Assembly: GCA_003215335.1 (NCBI GenBank)
Contig: QCKM01000002.1
Location: 1 to 64,000, forward strand
Direction of reading: 5' to 3'
Origin: Prochlorococcus sp. AG-409-P01
GTDB lineage: Bacteria; Cyanobacteriota; Cyanobacteriia; PCC-6307; Cyanobiaceae
DNA: 64,000 nucleotides
Position numbers and translations under genes: made by a program. Positions within the stretch are counted from its first letter, which is position 1; each line of letters starts with the position of its first letter. Below the pieces are notes generated by a model. That model saw nothing but the letters and a program-made list of their open reading frames with translations, made no database searches and had not been told where the DNA came from. Of this stretch, positions 29,671-38,481 are shown in pieces.

Positions 29671-32193
29671 TTAATGGACATCACAAGTTATCTCTACATT
29701 AAGTGGCTTTACTTTCCATATTGATTCGCAGTACTCGCGAATCGAACGATCTGATGAAAAGAAGCCTGACCTTGCTGTATTAAGAAGAGACATTTGATTC
29801 CATTGATATCTATCTGTCCATGCACGACTGACATTATCTTGTACACGAAGGTAGTCAGCAAAGTCTGCCATGACAAAGAATGGATCACTGTTCATGAGGT
29901 TTTCAGTTAGCGGGCGAAATAATTCACCATCTCCATTGCTGAAGTGGCCTAATTCAATTAGCCTAAGTGCTTCAGTCAGTTCTGGCATAGCTTTAATTGA
30001 ATCAATTGGTCGATATTCAGAATTTTGTAGTTCCATTATTTCTGATTCAGTTTTTCCAAATAAAAAGAAATTTTCTGCTCCAACTCTTTCTCTAATTTCA
30101 ATATTGGCTCCATCTAATGTACCTATCGTTAATGCACCATTCATGGCAAATTTCATATTGCCAGTACCTGAAGCTTCTTTCCCAGCAGTTGATATTTGTT
30201 CGGAAAGATCTGTTGCTGGATAAACCTGCTCCCCAAGCTTTACATTGTAATCTGGTAAAAAAACTACTCTCAATTGACCATCCATATCTGGGTCAGCGTT
30301 AATTGTTTCAGCAATTCCATTTAGAAAGCGAATGATTAGCTTTGCCATGTAATACCCAGGCGCTGCCTTACCCCCAAAGATGACTGTTCTTGGCGCCATT
30401 CCTTGTGCTTTCCCATTCTTAATACGTAGATATTGTGTAATTATTTGTAGTGCATTTAGATGTTGTCTCTTGTATTCGTGGATCCTTTTGACTTGTACAT
30501 CAAAAAGACTTGAAGGGTCTACTAATACACCAGTTTGCCTATGAATGTATCCAGCAAGCTTTCTCTTTATAGAAAGTTTTGTAGCCCCAAACTCTTCTAA
30601 GAACCCTTTATCTGCTTCTTTACTTTCAAGTTGTTTTAGTAATTCCATGTTGGTAATCCAATCTGGCCCAACTTGTTTTTCCAGCAGTTTCGATAATTCG
30701 GGATTAGCAAGTGCAACCCACCTTCTTGGTGTTACGCCGTTGGTGACATTTGTAAATTTGCCTGGCCAAAGTTCAGCAAACTCGGGTAAAAGTTGACGCT
30801 TAACTAGATCAGAGTGAAGAGCGGCTACGCCATTGACATGGTGTGCACCGATAGTGGCCAGATTGGCCATTCGCACTGCTTTTCCACCTTCTTCATCGAT
30901 TATTGATAATTTTCTCTGGATTAAATCGTTTCCTGGAAAGCGAAGACGTACTTGTTGTAGAAACCTGCTGTTGATTTCGTAGATCAGTTCAAGATGTCGA
31001 GGTAGCAGACTTTTGAATAGGGAAAGGTCCCATTTTTCGAGAGCTTCAGGCAGAAGAGTGTGGTTTGTATACGCAACGGATGCAGTGGTTATTTCCCAGG
31101 CTTTTTCCCAAACAAAGTGATGATCATCTATGAGAAGGCGCATTAACTCAGCAACTGCGATAGCAGGGTGAGTGTCGTTTAGTTGAACAGTCCAATGAGA
31201 TGCAAAATCCTCAACTGGCAAATCTCTTTTTTCAAGACTACGTAGCATGTCTTGAAGTGAGCAACTCACAAAGAAGTGTTGTTGTTTCAGTCGGAGACGC
31301 CGTCCTTCATCAGTTCCGTCATTGGGGTATAGAACTTTTGAAAGCGTTTCTGAACCGACTTTTTCTTCAACTGCCCCGTAATAGTCACCAATATTGAAAG
31401 CATAGAAATCGAAGCTTTCAGTTGCATCAGCCCGCCACAGTCTTAGTCGATTGCAGCTATTAACTCGATAGCCAAGGACTGGTACATCGTGCGGAACTCC
31501 GATTGCATGCTCTGCAGGAATCCATCGCGACCGATAGTTCCCGTTGTCATCACGGTAGCTTTCTGTTCGTCCTCCAAAACCTACAAAACAGGCTTCGTCG
31601 GGTTGAGGGAGTTCCCATGGCCATCCTCCTTTTAGCCATTTATCAGTCACTTCCACTTGCCATCCATCACGAATTAGTTGATTGAAAATGCCAAATTCGT
31701 AGCGGATTCCATATCCAGTTGCTGGAACTTGCAGGCTGGCAAGTGACTCCATATAACAAGCAGCTAGTCGACCTAGCCCTCCATTCCCTAAACCAGGTTC
31801 TTCCTCAACCTCAAGAATATGTTCCAAGGATTCGATGCCAAACCTACGCAGTGCTTCTTCAGCTTCCTTTTGAATGCCAAGGTTCAGAAGATTGCTATTG
31901 AGTTGTGGGCCAATCAGGAATTCTGCAGATAGATAAGCAACTGATTTTTGTGGTTGTGCTCTGATTGCCTCCATGCTGGCTAGATATCGAGTCATTAGTC
32001 GATCTCTCACTGCATAGCTGAGAGCCTTATAGAGGTCATGAAGACTTGCAGTTGGAGCGAGTTTCCCAATAGTGAAGAACAAATGTTCTGTCATTCCGTC
32101 GAAAACGGCATCAGCTCCTGTGCCTGCGCGTTCAGGATCTGCATAGCAGCCTGGAGTTGGTAAGCGCAGGTCTAGAGGCTGAGAGCTACTCAT
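29671..32193 (-). CDS. glgP: glycogen phosphorylase
   Basis: An 840-residue GT35 alpha-glucan phosphorylase that releases glucose 1-phosphate from glycogen, the night-time carbon reserve of cyanobacteria. Hallmarks are SVAYLSAEFLIGPQL, GLGNGGLGRLAACYMESLASL, the VKRIHEYKRQHLNALQII loop, and the pyridoxal-phosphate lysine motif EASGTGNMKFAMNGALTIGTLDGAN in the last quarter. No obvious N-terminal phosphorylation segment or extension is seen. Three small hairpins lie in the 366-bp gap upstream. Confidence 0.97.
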   Translation of the reverse strand: MSSSQPLDLRLPTPGCYADPERAGTGADAVFDGMTEHLFFTIGKLAPTASLHDLYKALSYAVRDRLMTRYLASMEAIRAQPQKSVAYLSAEFLIGPQLNSNLLNLGIQKEAEEALRRFGIESLEHILEVEEEPGLGNGGLGRLAACYMESLASLQVPATGYGIRYEFGIFNQLIRDGWQVEVTDKWLKGGWPWELPQPDEACFVGFGGRTESYRDDNGNYRSRWIPAEHAIGVPHDVPVLGYRVNSCNRLRLWRADATESFDFYAFNIGDYYGAVEEKVGSETLSKVLYPNDGTDEGRRLRLKQQHFFVSCSLQDMLRSLEKRDLPVEDFASHWTVQLNDTHPAIAVAELMRLLIDDHHFVWEKAWEITTASVAYTNHTLLPEALEKWDLSLFKSLLPRHLELIYEINSRFLQQVRLRFPGNDLIQRKLSIIDEEGGKAVRMANLATIGAHHVNGVAALHSDLVKRQLLPEFAELWPGKFTNVTNGVTPRRWVALANPELSKLLEKQVGPDWITNMELLKQLESKEADKGFLEEFGATKLSIKRKLAGYIHRQTGVLVDPSSLFDVQVKRIHEYKRQHLNALQIITQYLRIKNGKAQGMAPRTVIFGGKAAPGYYMAKLIIRFLNGIAETINADPDMDGQLRVVFLPDYNVKLGEQVYPATDLSEQISTAGKEASGTGNMKFAMNGALTIGTLDGANIEIRERVGAENFFLFGKTESEIMELQNSEYRPIDSIKAMPELTEALRLIELGHFSNGDGELFRPLTENLMNSDPFFVMADFADYLRVQDNVSRAWTDRYQWNQMSLLNTARSGFFSSDRSIREYCESIWKVKPLNVEITCDVH

Positions 32194-32559
32194 AGTGGGG
32201 GAAGACGTTGGAAGGGGGAGGGAAGCTCTCTTGGTAAGAGGTTTGATTAGGCTTTGCTTCTTTTGGCTGTTGCTTAGCCAAATAGTGCACCAAGGGAATT
32301 AATGATTGTGCTCTTGATGAGAGCATGAAAAGATTTATTAGTCTCTGAGGTGCAGCTTTTAAATCTCTTCTCTTGTGGGGAAGTGGTTTCTAGTGGTTTA
32401 TCCGCACGACGTTAGCCTTAAGTCTGTGTGGAAGTTCTTGAGTAACTTCAGATCAACACCTGCTTAGATCTGTCTCAAGCCTAAGCAAAATTGCTTGCAA
32501 AGGTTTTGATAGGTCTTCACGGTCATTTATGTTTCATCAGAAGGAATTGAAAAACTGTC
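32194..32559. other. 366-bp divergent intergenic region with three small hairpins
   Basis: No open frame or RNA gene is recognised. Three perfect short inverted repeats are present: TTTGGCT/AGCCAAA (32262-32282), TGCTCT/AGAGCA (32309-32325) and TGCTTAG/CTAAGCA (32461-32487). The region must hold promoters for glgP (minus) and the antiporter (plus); I cannot place them with confidence. Confidence 0.5.
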
Positions 32560-33936
32560 GTGATTTTTTTGCCTCCGCTCTTACCTGTTCTGAGTACTCA
32601 TGATGTCGAGATTGCAGAGACTCTTATTGGTGTAATCAATTTTCTGCTGATTTTTGTAGCTGCAAGAACCTTCGCTGAGGTGTTGGTTCGTTTGCAATTG
32701 CCCACCATTGTCGGGGAACTACTTGCTGGGGTTGTCATAGGGGCATCTGGACTACACCTTTTAATGCCGCCGAGTACTAGTGCTCAGTTGAATGAAGGAT
32801 TTGTGAATTTGATTAGTTCATTAGCTTCTGTTCCACCAGCGGCTGTGCCTGATCTTTATTTTGAAACTTTCCCTTCTCTACAGGCAGTCGCAACACTTGG
32901 TTTATATGCGTTGTTATTCCTTACGGGTTTAGAAAGTGAGTTAGAAGAACTTGTGGCAGTGGGCGTTCAAGCATTCACTGTGGCTATGGCAGGCGTGATT
33001 TTGCCTTTTGCTTTTGGCACATTTGGCCTGATGTTTATCTTCCATGTGGATTTGATACCGGCCATTTTTGCTGGAGCTTCTATGACGGCTACAAGCATTG
33101 GCATCACAGCAAGTGTTTTTGGTGAACTTGGTTATCTCAAAACACGCGAAGGACAGATTGTTATTGGTGCTGCTGTACTTGATGACATCCTTGGAATTGT
33201 GATTCTTGCAGTGGTTGTTGCGTTAGCTACTGGCGGATCTTTGGAAATTGCACCAATTGTCAAGCTTGTTTTAGCTGCCACCGTTTTTGTAATAGGTGCC
33301 ATAGCACTCAGCAGAACAGCTGCTCCAGCATTTGATTGGTTACTAGAAAGACTTAAGGCTCCTGGTGCTGTGGTTGTTGCATCTTTTGTGATTCTTGTCT
33401 TGAGTTGTTTTGTTGCTACCGCGATTGGTCTGGAAGCTGCGCTGGGTGCATTTGCTGCTGGCTTAATCCTTAGTAGCTCTAAGAACAATCATGCAATTCA
33501 GCAGTCAGTGCTGCCTCTTGTCTCTCTCTTCGCAACAATCTTTTTCGTGTTAGTCGGAGCTGGCATGGATTTATCAGTCATAAATCCTTTAGATCCATCC
33601 AGCCGTTCTGCACTTATCGTGGCTGGCTTTTTGTTGGTGGTCGCAATTTTGGGTAAGATCGCTGCAGGATGGTCTTTCTTAATTGACAAACCAACTGATC
33701 GATTGGTTGTTGGTTTGGGGATGATGCCCCGAGGTGAAGTTGGTTTGATTTTTCTTGGACTTGGCACCAGCGCAGGTCTACTTACACCATCGCTTGAGGC
33801 TGCAATTTTGTTGATGGTGATAGGAACAACCTTTCTTGCACCAGTACTTCTTCGCGTTGTACTTAAAGACAAACCCCCTGGTGGAGGCAATTCAATACCT
33901 GATGATGTTGCTGCTAACCCAGTTGGTCTTGTTTAA
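32560..33936 (+). CDS. CPA2-family Na+(K+)/H+ antiporter
   Basis: A 458-residue membrane antiporter with about 12-13 hydrophobic segments. VGELLAGVVIGASGLHLL near the N terminus and the double aspartate AVLDDILGI (Asp208-Asp209) are the CPA2/NapA hallmarks; the two acids bind Na+ and H+ in electrogenic exchangers. MTATSIGITASVFGELG is the crossed-helix motif before it, and MMPRGEVGLIFLGLG follows the second repeat. There is no C-terminal RCK/TrkA domain. The start is GTG at 32560 with AAGGAA at 32541-32546. It likely keeps Na+ or pH balance in seawater. Confidence 0.93.
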   Translation: MIFLPPLLPVLSTHDVEIAETLIGVINFLLIFVAARTFAEVLVRLQLPTIVGELLAGVVIGASGLHLLMPPSTSAQLNEGFVNLISSLASVPPAAVPDLYFETFPSLQAVATLGLYALLFLTGLESELEELVAVGVQAFTVAMAGVILPFAFGTFGLMFIFHVDLIPAIFAGASMTATSIGITASVFGELGYLKTREGQIVIGAAVLDDILGIVILAVVVALATGGSLEIAPIVKLVLAATVFVIGAIALSRTAAPAFDWLLERLKAPGAVVVASFVILVLSCFVATAIGLEAALGAFAAGLILSSSKNNHAIQQSVLPLVSLFATIFFVLVGAGMDLSVINPLDPSSRSALIVAGFLLVVAILGKIAAGWSFLIDKPTDRLVVGLGMMPRGEVGLIFLGLGTSAGLLTPSLEAAILLMVIGTTFLAPVLLRVVLKDKPPGGGNSIPDDVAANPVGLV

Positions 33937-34070
33937 GACTGTTAAAAGGGTTGCCCACAGTATCTATTGATTTTTTTCGCAACAAAAATGTGATACTCCA
34001 CAAAGGACTGCAGTCTGAGGGCTTCAGTGTTTAACATCTTCATTCTGAAGTCTCTCGCTGCACTCTTCTC

Positions 34071-34970
34071 ATGTCTGTGGTAGCTGCTGAAGTTAATTCT
34101 CCTTGGAGCTATCTGGGTCATGCTGTTCATTGTGTGAGCAGCAGACCCAGGAATCAATCTGCTGAAGGACCCGCTGTTCTTTTGGTGCATGGTTTTGGAG
34201 CTTCAACTGATCATTGGCGATTCAATATTCCAGTTATTTCTCAAACGCATGAAGTGCATGCCTTAGATCTCCTTGGTTTTGGTCGTAGCGCTAAACCATC
34301 CGAGCTCAACTATGGAGGTGAACTATGGCGCGAACAGCTGGTTGCCTATGTGAAAGAAAGGATTGGTCGACCTACGGTTTTGGTTGGCAATTCTTTAGGG
34401 GGGTATGCAGCCCTTGCTGCAGGAACAGACCTTGGGAGTGATGCTGCTGGTGTGGTCTTATTGAATGCTGCGGGGTACTTCAGTGATAGTTCTAAGAAGA
34501 AAGCGGCACAGAATTGGTGGTCAAAGGCTCGTCAAAGTATTGGGGCCGGTGTTATGAGGGATCCTCTTGTGCAGCGACTTATTTTTGAAAATCTTCGTAA
34601 GTCGTCCACTATTCGCAGAACTTTGAATCAGGTTTATATAGACAGCACTAATGTCGATGATGATCTTGTTGAGTCAATTCGTAGGCCTTCACTTGATCCT
34701 GGGGCTTTTGGTGTTTTTCGAAGCGTTTTTGATGGCAGTGGGCCTAAGGGCCAACCATTAGATGAATTGTTTTCAGAACTTAAGGCTCCACTCCTTTTGC
34801 TTTGGGGCAATCTTGATCCATGGATGAATGCAGCAGGGAAAAGAGCTGCTTTCCAGCGTTATGCACCTTCTGCAACTACTGAGGTTGTTCTACAGGCAGG
34901 ACATTGCCCACATGATGAGGTCCCAGAACAAGTTAATTCTGCTTTAGTTGATTGGTTGAACAGTTTGTAA
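34071..34970 (+). CDS. alpha/beta hydrolase fold protein
   Basis: A 299-residue hydrolase. The oxyanion motif LVHGFGAS is near residue 38, the nucleophile elbow VGNSLGGYAA near 108-117, the acid in LLLWGNLDPW near 250, and His in AGHCPHDE near 280. The triad is complete. It is a paralogue of the hydrolase at 47-979 and the substrate is likewise unknown. It stands on the same strand as the mutarotase-like gene, 66 bp ahead, with a near-perfect 20-bp palindrome at 34979-34998 between them. Confidence 0.8.
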   Translation: MSVVAAEVNSPWSYLGHAVHCVSSRPRNQSAEGPAVLLVHGFGASTDHWRFNIPVISQTHEVHALDLLGFGRSAKPSELNYGGELWREQLVAYVKERIGRPTVLVGNSLGGYAALAAGTDLGSDAAGVVLLNAAGYFSDSSKKKAAQNWWSKARQSIGAGVMRDPLVQRLIFENLRKSSTIRRTLNQVYIDSTNVDDDLVESIRRPSLDPGAFGVFRSVFDGSGPKGQPLDELFSELKAPLLLLWGNLDPWMNAAGKRAAFQRYAPSATTEVVLQAGHCPHDEVPEQVNSALVDWLNSL

Positions 34971-34978
34971 TTGATCTA

Positions 34979-34998
34979 AATGTTCAATATTGATCATT
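34979..34998. repeat. 20-bp near-perfect palindrome between the hydrolase and mutarotase genes
   Basis: Nine of ten base pairs match around the centre CAATATTG, flanked by AATG and CATT. It starts 8 bp after the hydrolase stop. It has no T-run on either side, so it fits an operator better than a terminator; the protein that would bind it is unknown. Confidence 0.4.
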
Positions 34999-35036
34999 AT
35001 GAGTGTTGGTTCTTTCTACAATTTTAACTTACATTC

Positions 35037-35930
35037 ATGGCCATTTTACTTACTCAAAAGGATACTCCATATAACCATTGGGAAGCAGTTGATAGTGAAA
35101 ATGGAGACCGCTTAAGAATTGTTCCTGAGCGTGGGGGGTTAATTTCAGAATGGCAGTGTAAAGGTAGAGAAATCTTGTATTTTGATCAGCATAGATATAT
35201 GGACAAGTCAAAAAGTATCCGAGGTGGAATTCCTACTCTCTTCCCAATTTGTGGAGACTTGCCAGGTGATTTATTGCCAATTAATAGTCGAAAGTTCACC
35301 CTTAGGCAACATGGATTTGCAAGGGATCTTCCATGGGAGCTAAGTTTAAATAAAGAAAAAAGTGCTGTTTTAATAAGTCTTTCGGATAGTGAATTCACCC
35401 TTCAGAGTTTCCCATTTCGCTTTCTTTTGGAAATAGAGGCTCGACTTATTTTAGGCGGACTCTCAATCAAAATCAAAGTTCAGAATCGAAGTACAACGAG
35501 AATGCCTTTTAGTATTGGATTACACCCTTATTTTAGAGTCAGTGACCTTTCAAAGGTCGGCATTCAAGGATTGCCTCCTATTGCATTTAATCATTTAGAT
35601 ATGTCGGAGGTGGAAACATCTTCTCTATTGAAAAATTTATCTGAGGGGGTTGATTTTCTGAGTGGACCTGTTTCTTCGGTGACTCTTGTTGATCAAAGAG
35701 AGAAAACTCATCTTCGGATCAAACAGGTAGAACCTATGGATTTGACAGTTGTGTGGACTGATCCGCCAAGGCCTATGGTTTGCGTAGAGCCATGGACTTC
35801 TCCTAGGAATTCTTTGATTAGCGGTGATAGAAAGTTGTATATAGAGCCAGATTCAATCAAACAATTCGAATGTAGTTATACAATCTTTGATGAATCACAC
35901 ACTCCTGGTAGTCTTCCTGGTGCCAGTTGA
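35037..35930 (+). CDS. galactose mutarotase-like protein (aldose-1-epimerase fold)
   Basis: A 297-residue member of the aldose 1-epimerase superfamily, most like the D-hexose-6-phosphate mutarotase branch (YeaD type). The fold is shown by ERGGLISEWQCKGREILYFD, KSIRGGIPTLFPICGDLPG, the LRQHGFARDLPW region with its catalytic histidine, and FSIGLHPYFRV with the second histidine. The C-terminal FVCVEPWTSPRN-type motif (MVCVEPWTSPRNSL) carries the catalytic Glu. The exact sugar is not fixed. The last 55 bp overlap the convergent glcE end. Confidence 0.85.
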   Translation: MAILLTQKDTPYNHWEAVDSENGDRLRIVPERGGLISEWQCKGREILYFDQHRYMDKSKSIRGGIPTLFPICGDLPGDLLPINSRKFTLRQHGFARDLPWELSLNKEKSAVLISLSDSEFTLQSFPFRFLLEIEARLILGGLSIKIKVQNRSTTRMPFSIGLHPYFRVSDLSKVGIQGLPPIAFNHLDMSEVETSSLLKNLSEGVDFLSGPVSSVTLVDQREKTHLRIKQVEPMDLTVVWTDPPRPMVCVEPWTSPRNSLISGDRKLYIEPDSIKQFECSYTIFDESHTPGSLPGAS

Positions 35931-37111
35931 TGATGAGGATCAAATTGATATTTTACTGATTTAATTAGAGCCTTTGACTTTGAATCTAACCATGAAGGTA
36001 GGCGATCATTGGTTAGGCTCGGTTGATTTAGCAAAGTTAGATTCCCACCTAGTAGATGGACCTTATCTCTCATGTCTTGTATTGGTTTTTTGAAGTTGAT
36101 AATTGTTTTAAAAGAAGCTATTTGCCAGATATCGCCAGTTCCTAGCCCTGCGGCTATTCGATATTCGAAGTTAGGCATTTTTTGAAGTTCATTGCTTGCT
36201 AGTAGTTGGTGTGTTTTAGCTGGGGGTAGGGCGATTCGGATTAGCCAAAAATTGCTCTCTAAAGAATGATTTGGGTATTTTTGTTCTATAAAAGGCCCAT
36301 TCCACTCATGACTATTTGCACGACAATTGTGCTGTTCGGCAAGTTTCTGCATGCCTTGTAATTGACTGGTTATTGCCTCATTGCTCACACTGGCTAGTCC
36401 AATTTCAAGTAGGCATTTATTTGGAGTTGTTCCTACCCAGTCGCAATATTCAGGAGTAAAGCTCGTTTTCAAGAGTGCAGCCCTGAACCCCTCTAGACTT
36501 TTCAAGGGACCTTCGATATCAAGACGGGTGTGCCAGGACTTAATTGGTTGGGTCCTAAGAGTTAGTTCGGTTATTAATGCCAGGCTTCCCCAGCTACCAT
36601 TAAGTAGTCTCATGAGGTCATAGCCCGCTACATTTTTAACTACTTTCCCTCCTGCATGAGCTAAGACACCATCACTGCGAAGTAATCCGATACCTATTAT
36701 TTGATCTCGCGTACCCATATATCTTTGTCTCAAACTCCCTGATAGCCCGCGAGCAATTAGTCCTCCAATACTTCCACATTTAATTGGTTCAAAATCTGGT
36801 TGACTTCCCCATGGCCAGTCGACTGGTAGCCATTGATTAGATTTGGCAAGTGAGGCTTGAAGCTCAGCCAAAGGCATTCCTGCTGAAACAGTGACCGTTA
36901 AATCGTCAATTGCGTGGTTGATGATGCCATTTAGATTTCTTGTACTTACTGGTTGACAAGGTTGATTTAAAGGAGGTCCCCAATTGAGTCGAGTAGCGAG
37001 TCCGCAAGGGATAAAAGGGGTCTTCTCTAAGTGCAGTTGCTTGAGAAGATCTGAAAAAGCTTTCTCTGTCGATGGGGCTATGGAAGAGGATATTTTTGGA
37101 GGAGTTTTCAC
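35876..37111 (-). CDS. glcE: glycolate oxidase FAD-binding subunit GlcE
   Basis: A 411-residue FAD-linked oxidoreductase subunit. It shows the PCMH-type FAD-binding blocks LTVTVSAGMPLAELQASLA, CGSIGGLIARGLSGSLRQRYMGTRDQIIGI and GGKVVKNVAGYDLMRLLNGSWGSLALITELTLR. With GlcD and GlcF it oxidises the photorespiratory product glycolate to glyoxylate at the membrane. glcD is not in this window. It is on the same strand as glcF but separated from it by a kinase gene on the opposite strand, with both ends of the trio overlapping or nearly so. Confidence 0.88.
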   Translation of the reverse strand: MKTPPKISSSIAPSTEKAFSDLLKQLHLEKTPFIPCGLATRLNWGPPLNQPCQPVSTRNLNGIINHAIDDLTVTVSAGMPLAELQASLAKSNQWLPVDWPWGSQPDFEPIKCGSIGGLIARGLSGSLRQRYMGTRDQIIGIGLLRSDGVLAHAGGKVVKNVAGYDLMRLLNGSWGSLALITELTLRTQPIKSWHTRLDIEGPLKSLEGFRAALLKTSFTPEYCDWVGTTPNKCLLEIGLASVSNEAITSQLQGMQKLAEQHNCRANSHEWNGPFIEQKYPNHSLESNFWLIRIALPPAKTHQLLASNELQKMPNFEYRIAAGLGTGDIWQIASFKTIINFKKPIQDMRDKVHLLGGNLTLLNQPSLTNDRLPSWLDSKSKALIKSVKYQFDPHHQLAPGRLPGVCDSSKIV

Positions 37112-37125
37112 GAATCGATCTTGAT

Positions 37126-38481
37126 ATGAAGATTGTTGTGATAGATGACGATCCCACTGGCTCTCAGACGGTACATGGCTGTTTGTTGTTGCTTTCTTGG
37201 GATGTTGATCTTCTTAAGGAAGGTTTGCGGCATCCATCTCCATTTCTTTTTGTCTTAGCTAATACAAGAGCTTTATTGCCTGATGACGCAGCAGACCGTA
37301 ATCGTGAGATTTGTCTTGCATTGCATCAAGCCATTAGGGAAGAGGGGCTAAAGCTTGAAGATATTGTGCTGGTTAGTCGAGGGGATTCAACTTTGAGAGG
37401 TCATGGAGTTCTCGAACCCAATGTGATTGCAGATGTAATGGGACCTTTCTCCGCCACACTTCATATTCCAGCATTTTTCGAGGCAGGACGCATAACTGTT
37501 GATGGAGTTCATTTGCTTAATGGAGAGCCTGTTCATAAAACCCCCTTTGCACAAGATCGGCTTTTTAGCTACACGACAAGTGATTTAGCTGCTTGGTTGG
37601 AGGAAAAGAGTAAAGGTTCTATTCCGAAGGAAAATGTGCAGAGAATATCGCTCGATCAGCTGGATGAAGGGGCTTCTAGTGTGTCTGGCTTGGCCTCTTT
37701 GCAAGAGTGGTTGTGTCGTTTGAATCACAACCAGCCTGTAGTCGTTGATGCTGAGAAGTTAGAGCAATTGATTGCTTTAAGTAATGCTGTGAAGAATTTG
37801 ATTGGGGAAAAACGATTTCTTTTTCGATCTGCAGCCAGCTTTATTAATGCTTTGGTTGGTCTGAAACCAAAATTAATAGGAGGAAAATCTTTGGCGAGGT
37901 ATCGCCGAAAGGATGACTTTGGATCTCCAATGCCAGGGATGGTCATAGTTGGTTCACATGTGCCACTTGCAGATAGGCAATTGGCAAGATTGCTTGAAGC
38001 ACCTGATTGTGTGGGTGTTGAGGTTGAGGTAAAAAAGCTTCTCGAAGTTTTTAATAGTGACTCGCAAGAATTATTTTTGTCGGATTTGGAAAGGAGATGG
38101 TCTGATCAACTCCATGAACTGGTTATGAACGGCAAAACCCCAGTTCTTTTTAGTAGCCGTGGTGAACTTCTTTTCTCCTCTGCAAAGAAACGTTTGCTTT
38201 TTGGCAGTTTTCTTGCTCAGTCGATGTCAAGAATGGCAATTTCATTGGCACCTGAGTTGGGCTATTTAATTAGTAAAGGTGGTATCACTACTAATACACT
38301 TCTAGTTAAGGGTATGGGTTTAAATAAGGTTCATCTTGAAGGGCAAGTTCTGCCTGGTTTATCTCTTGTTCGTGCTTTTGAAGAAGGATCGCAATCCAAT
38401 ATTCCCATCTTGACTTTCCCAGGAAACCTTGGTGATGTGAGTTCACTTCATGATGCTTGGCGTCTTATGGAGGCCTGCTGA
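37126..38481 (+). CDS. four-carbon acid sugar kinase family protein (DUF1537 type)
   Basis: A 451-residue two-domain kinase. The N-terminal motif DDDPTGSQTVHG and RGDSTLRGHG, and the C-terminal SKGGITTNTLLVKGMG, are those of the DUF1537 family, whose studied members phosphorylate acid sugars such as threonate and erythronate. The Met at 37126 starts the conserved domain (MKIVVIDDDP); the in-frame ATG at 37072 would overlap the divergent glcE and is disfavoured. The gene lies between glcE (14 bp away) and glcF (39-bp end overlap) but on the other strand. A role in acid-sugar or glycolate/glycerate salvage is an inference from context. Confidence 0.85.
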   Translation: MKIVVIDDDPTGSQTVHGCLLLLSWDVDLLKEGLRHPSPFLFVLANTRALLPDDAADRNREICLALHQAIREEGLKLEDIVLVSRGDSTLRGHGVLEPNVIADVMGPFSATLHIPAFFEAGRITVDGVHLLNGEPVHKTPFAQDRLFSYTTSDLAAWLEEKSKGSIPKENVQRISLDQLDEGASSVSGLASLQEWLCRLNHNQPVVVDAEKLEQLIALSNAVKNLIGEKRFLFRSAASFINALVGLKPKLIGGKSLARYRRKDDFGSPMPGMVIVGSHVPLADRQLARLLEAPDCVGVEVEVKKLLEVFNSDSQELFLSDLERRWSDQLHELVMNGKTPVLFSSRGELLFSSAKKRLLFGSFLAQSMSRMAISLAPELGYLISKGGITTNTLLVKGMGLNKVHLEGQVLPGLSLVRAFEEGSQSNIPILTFPGNLGDVSSLHDAWRLMEAC

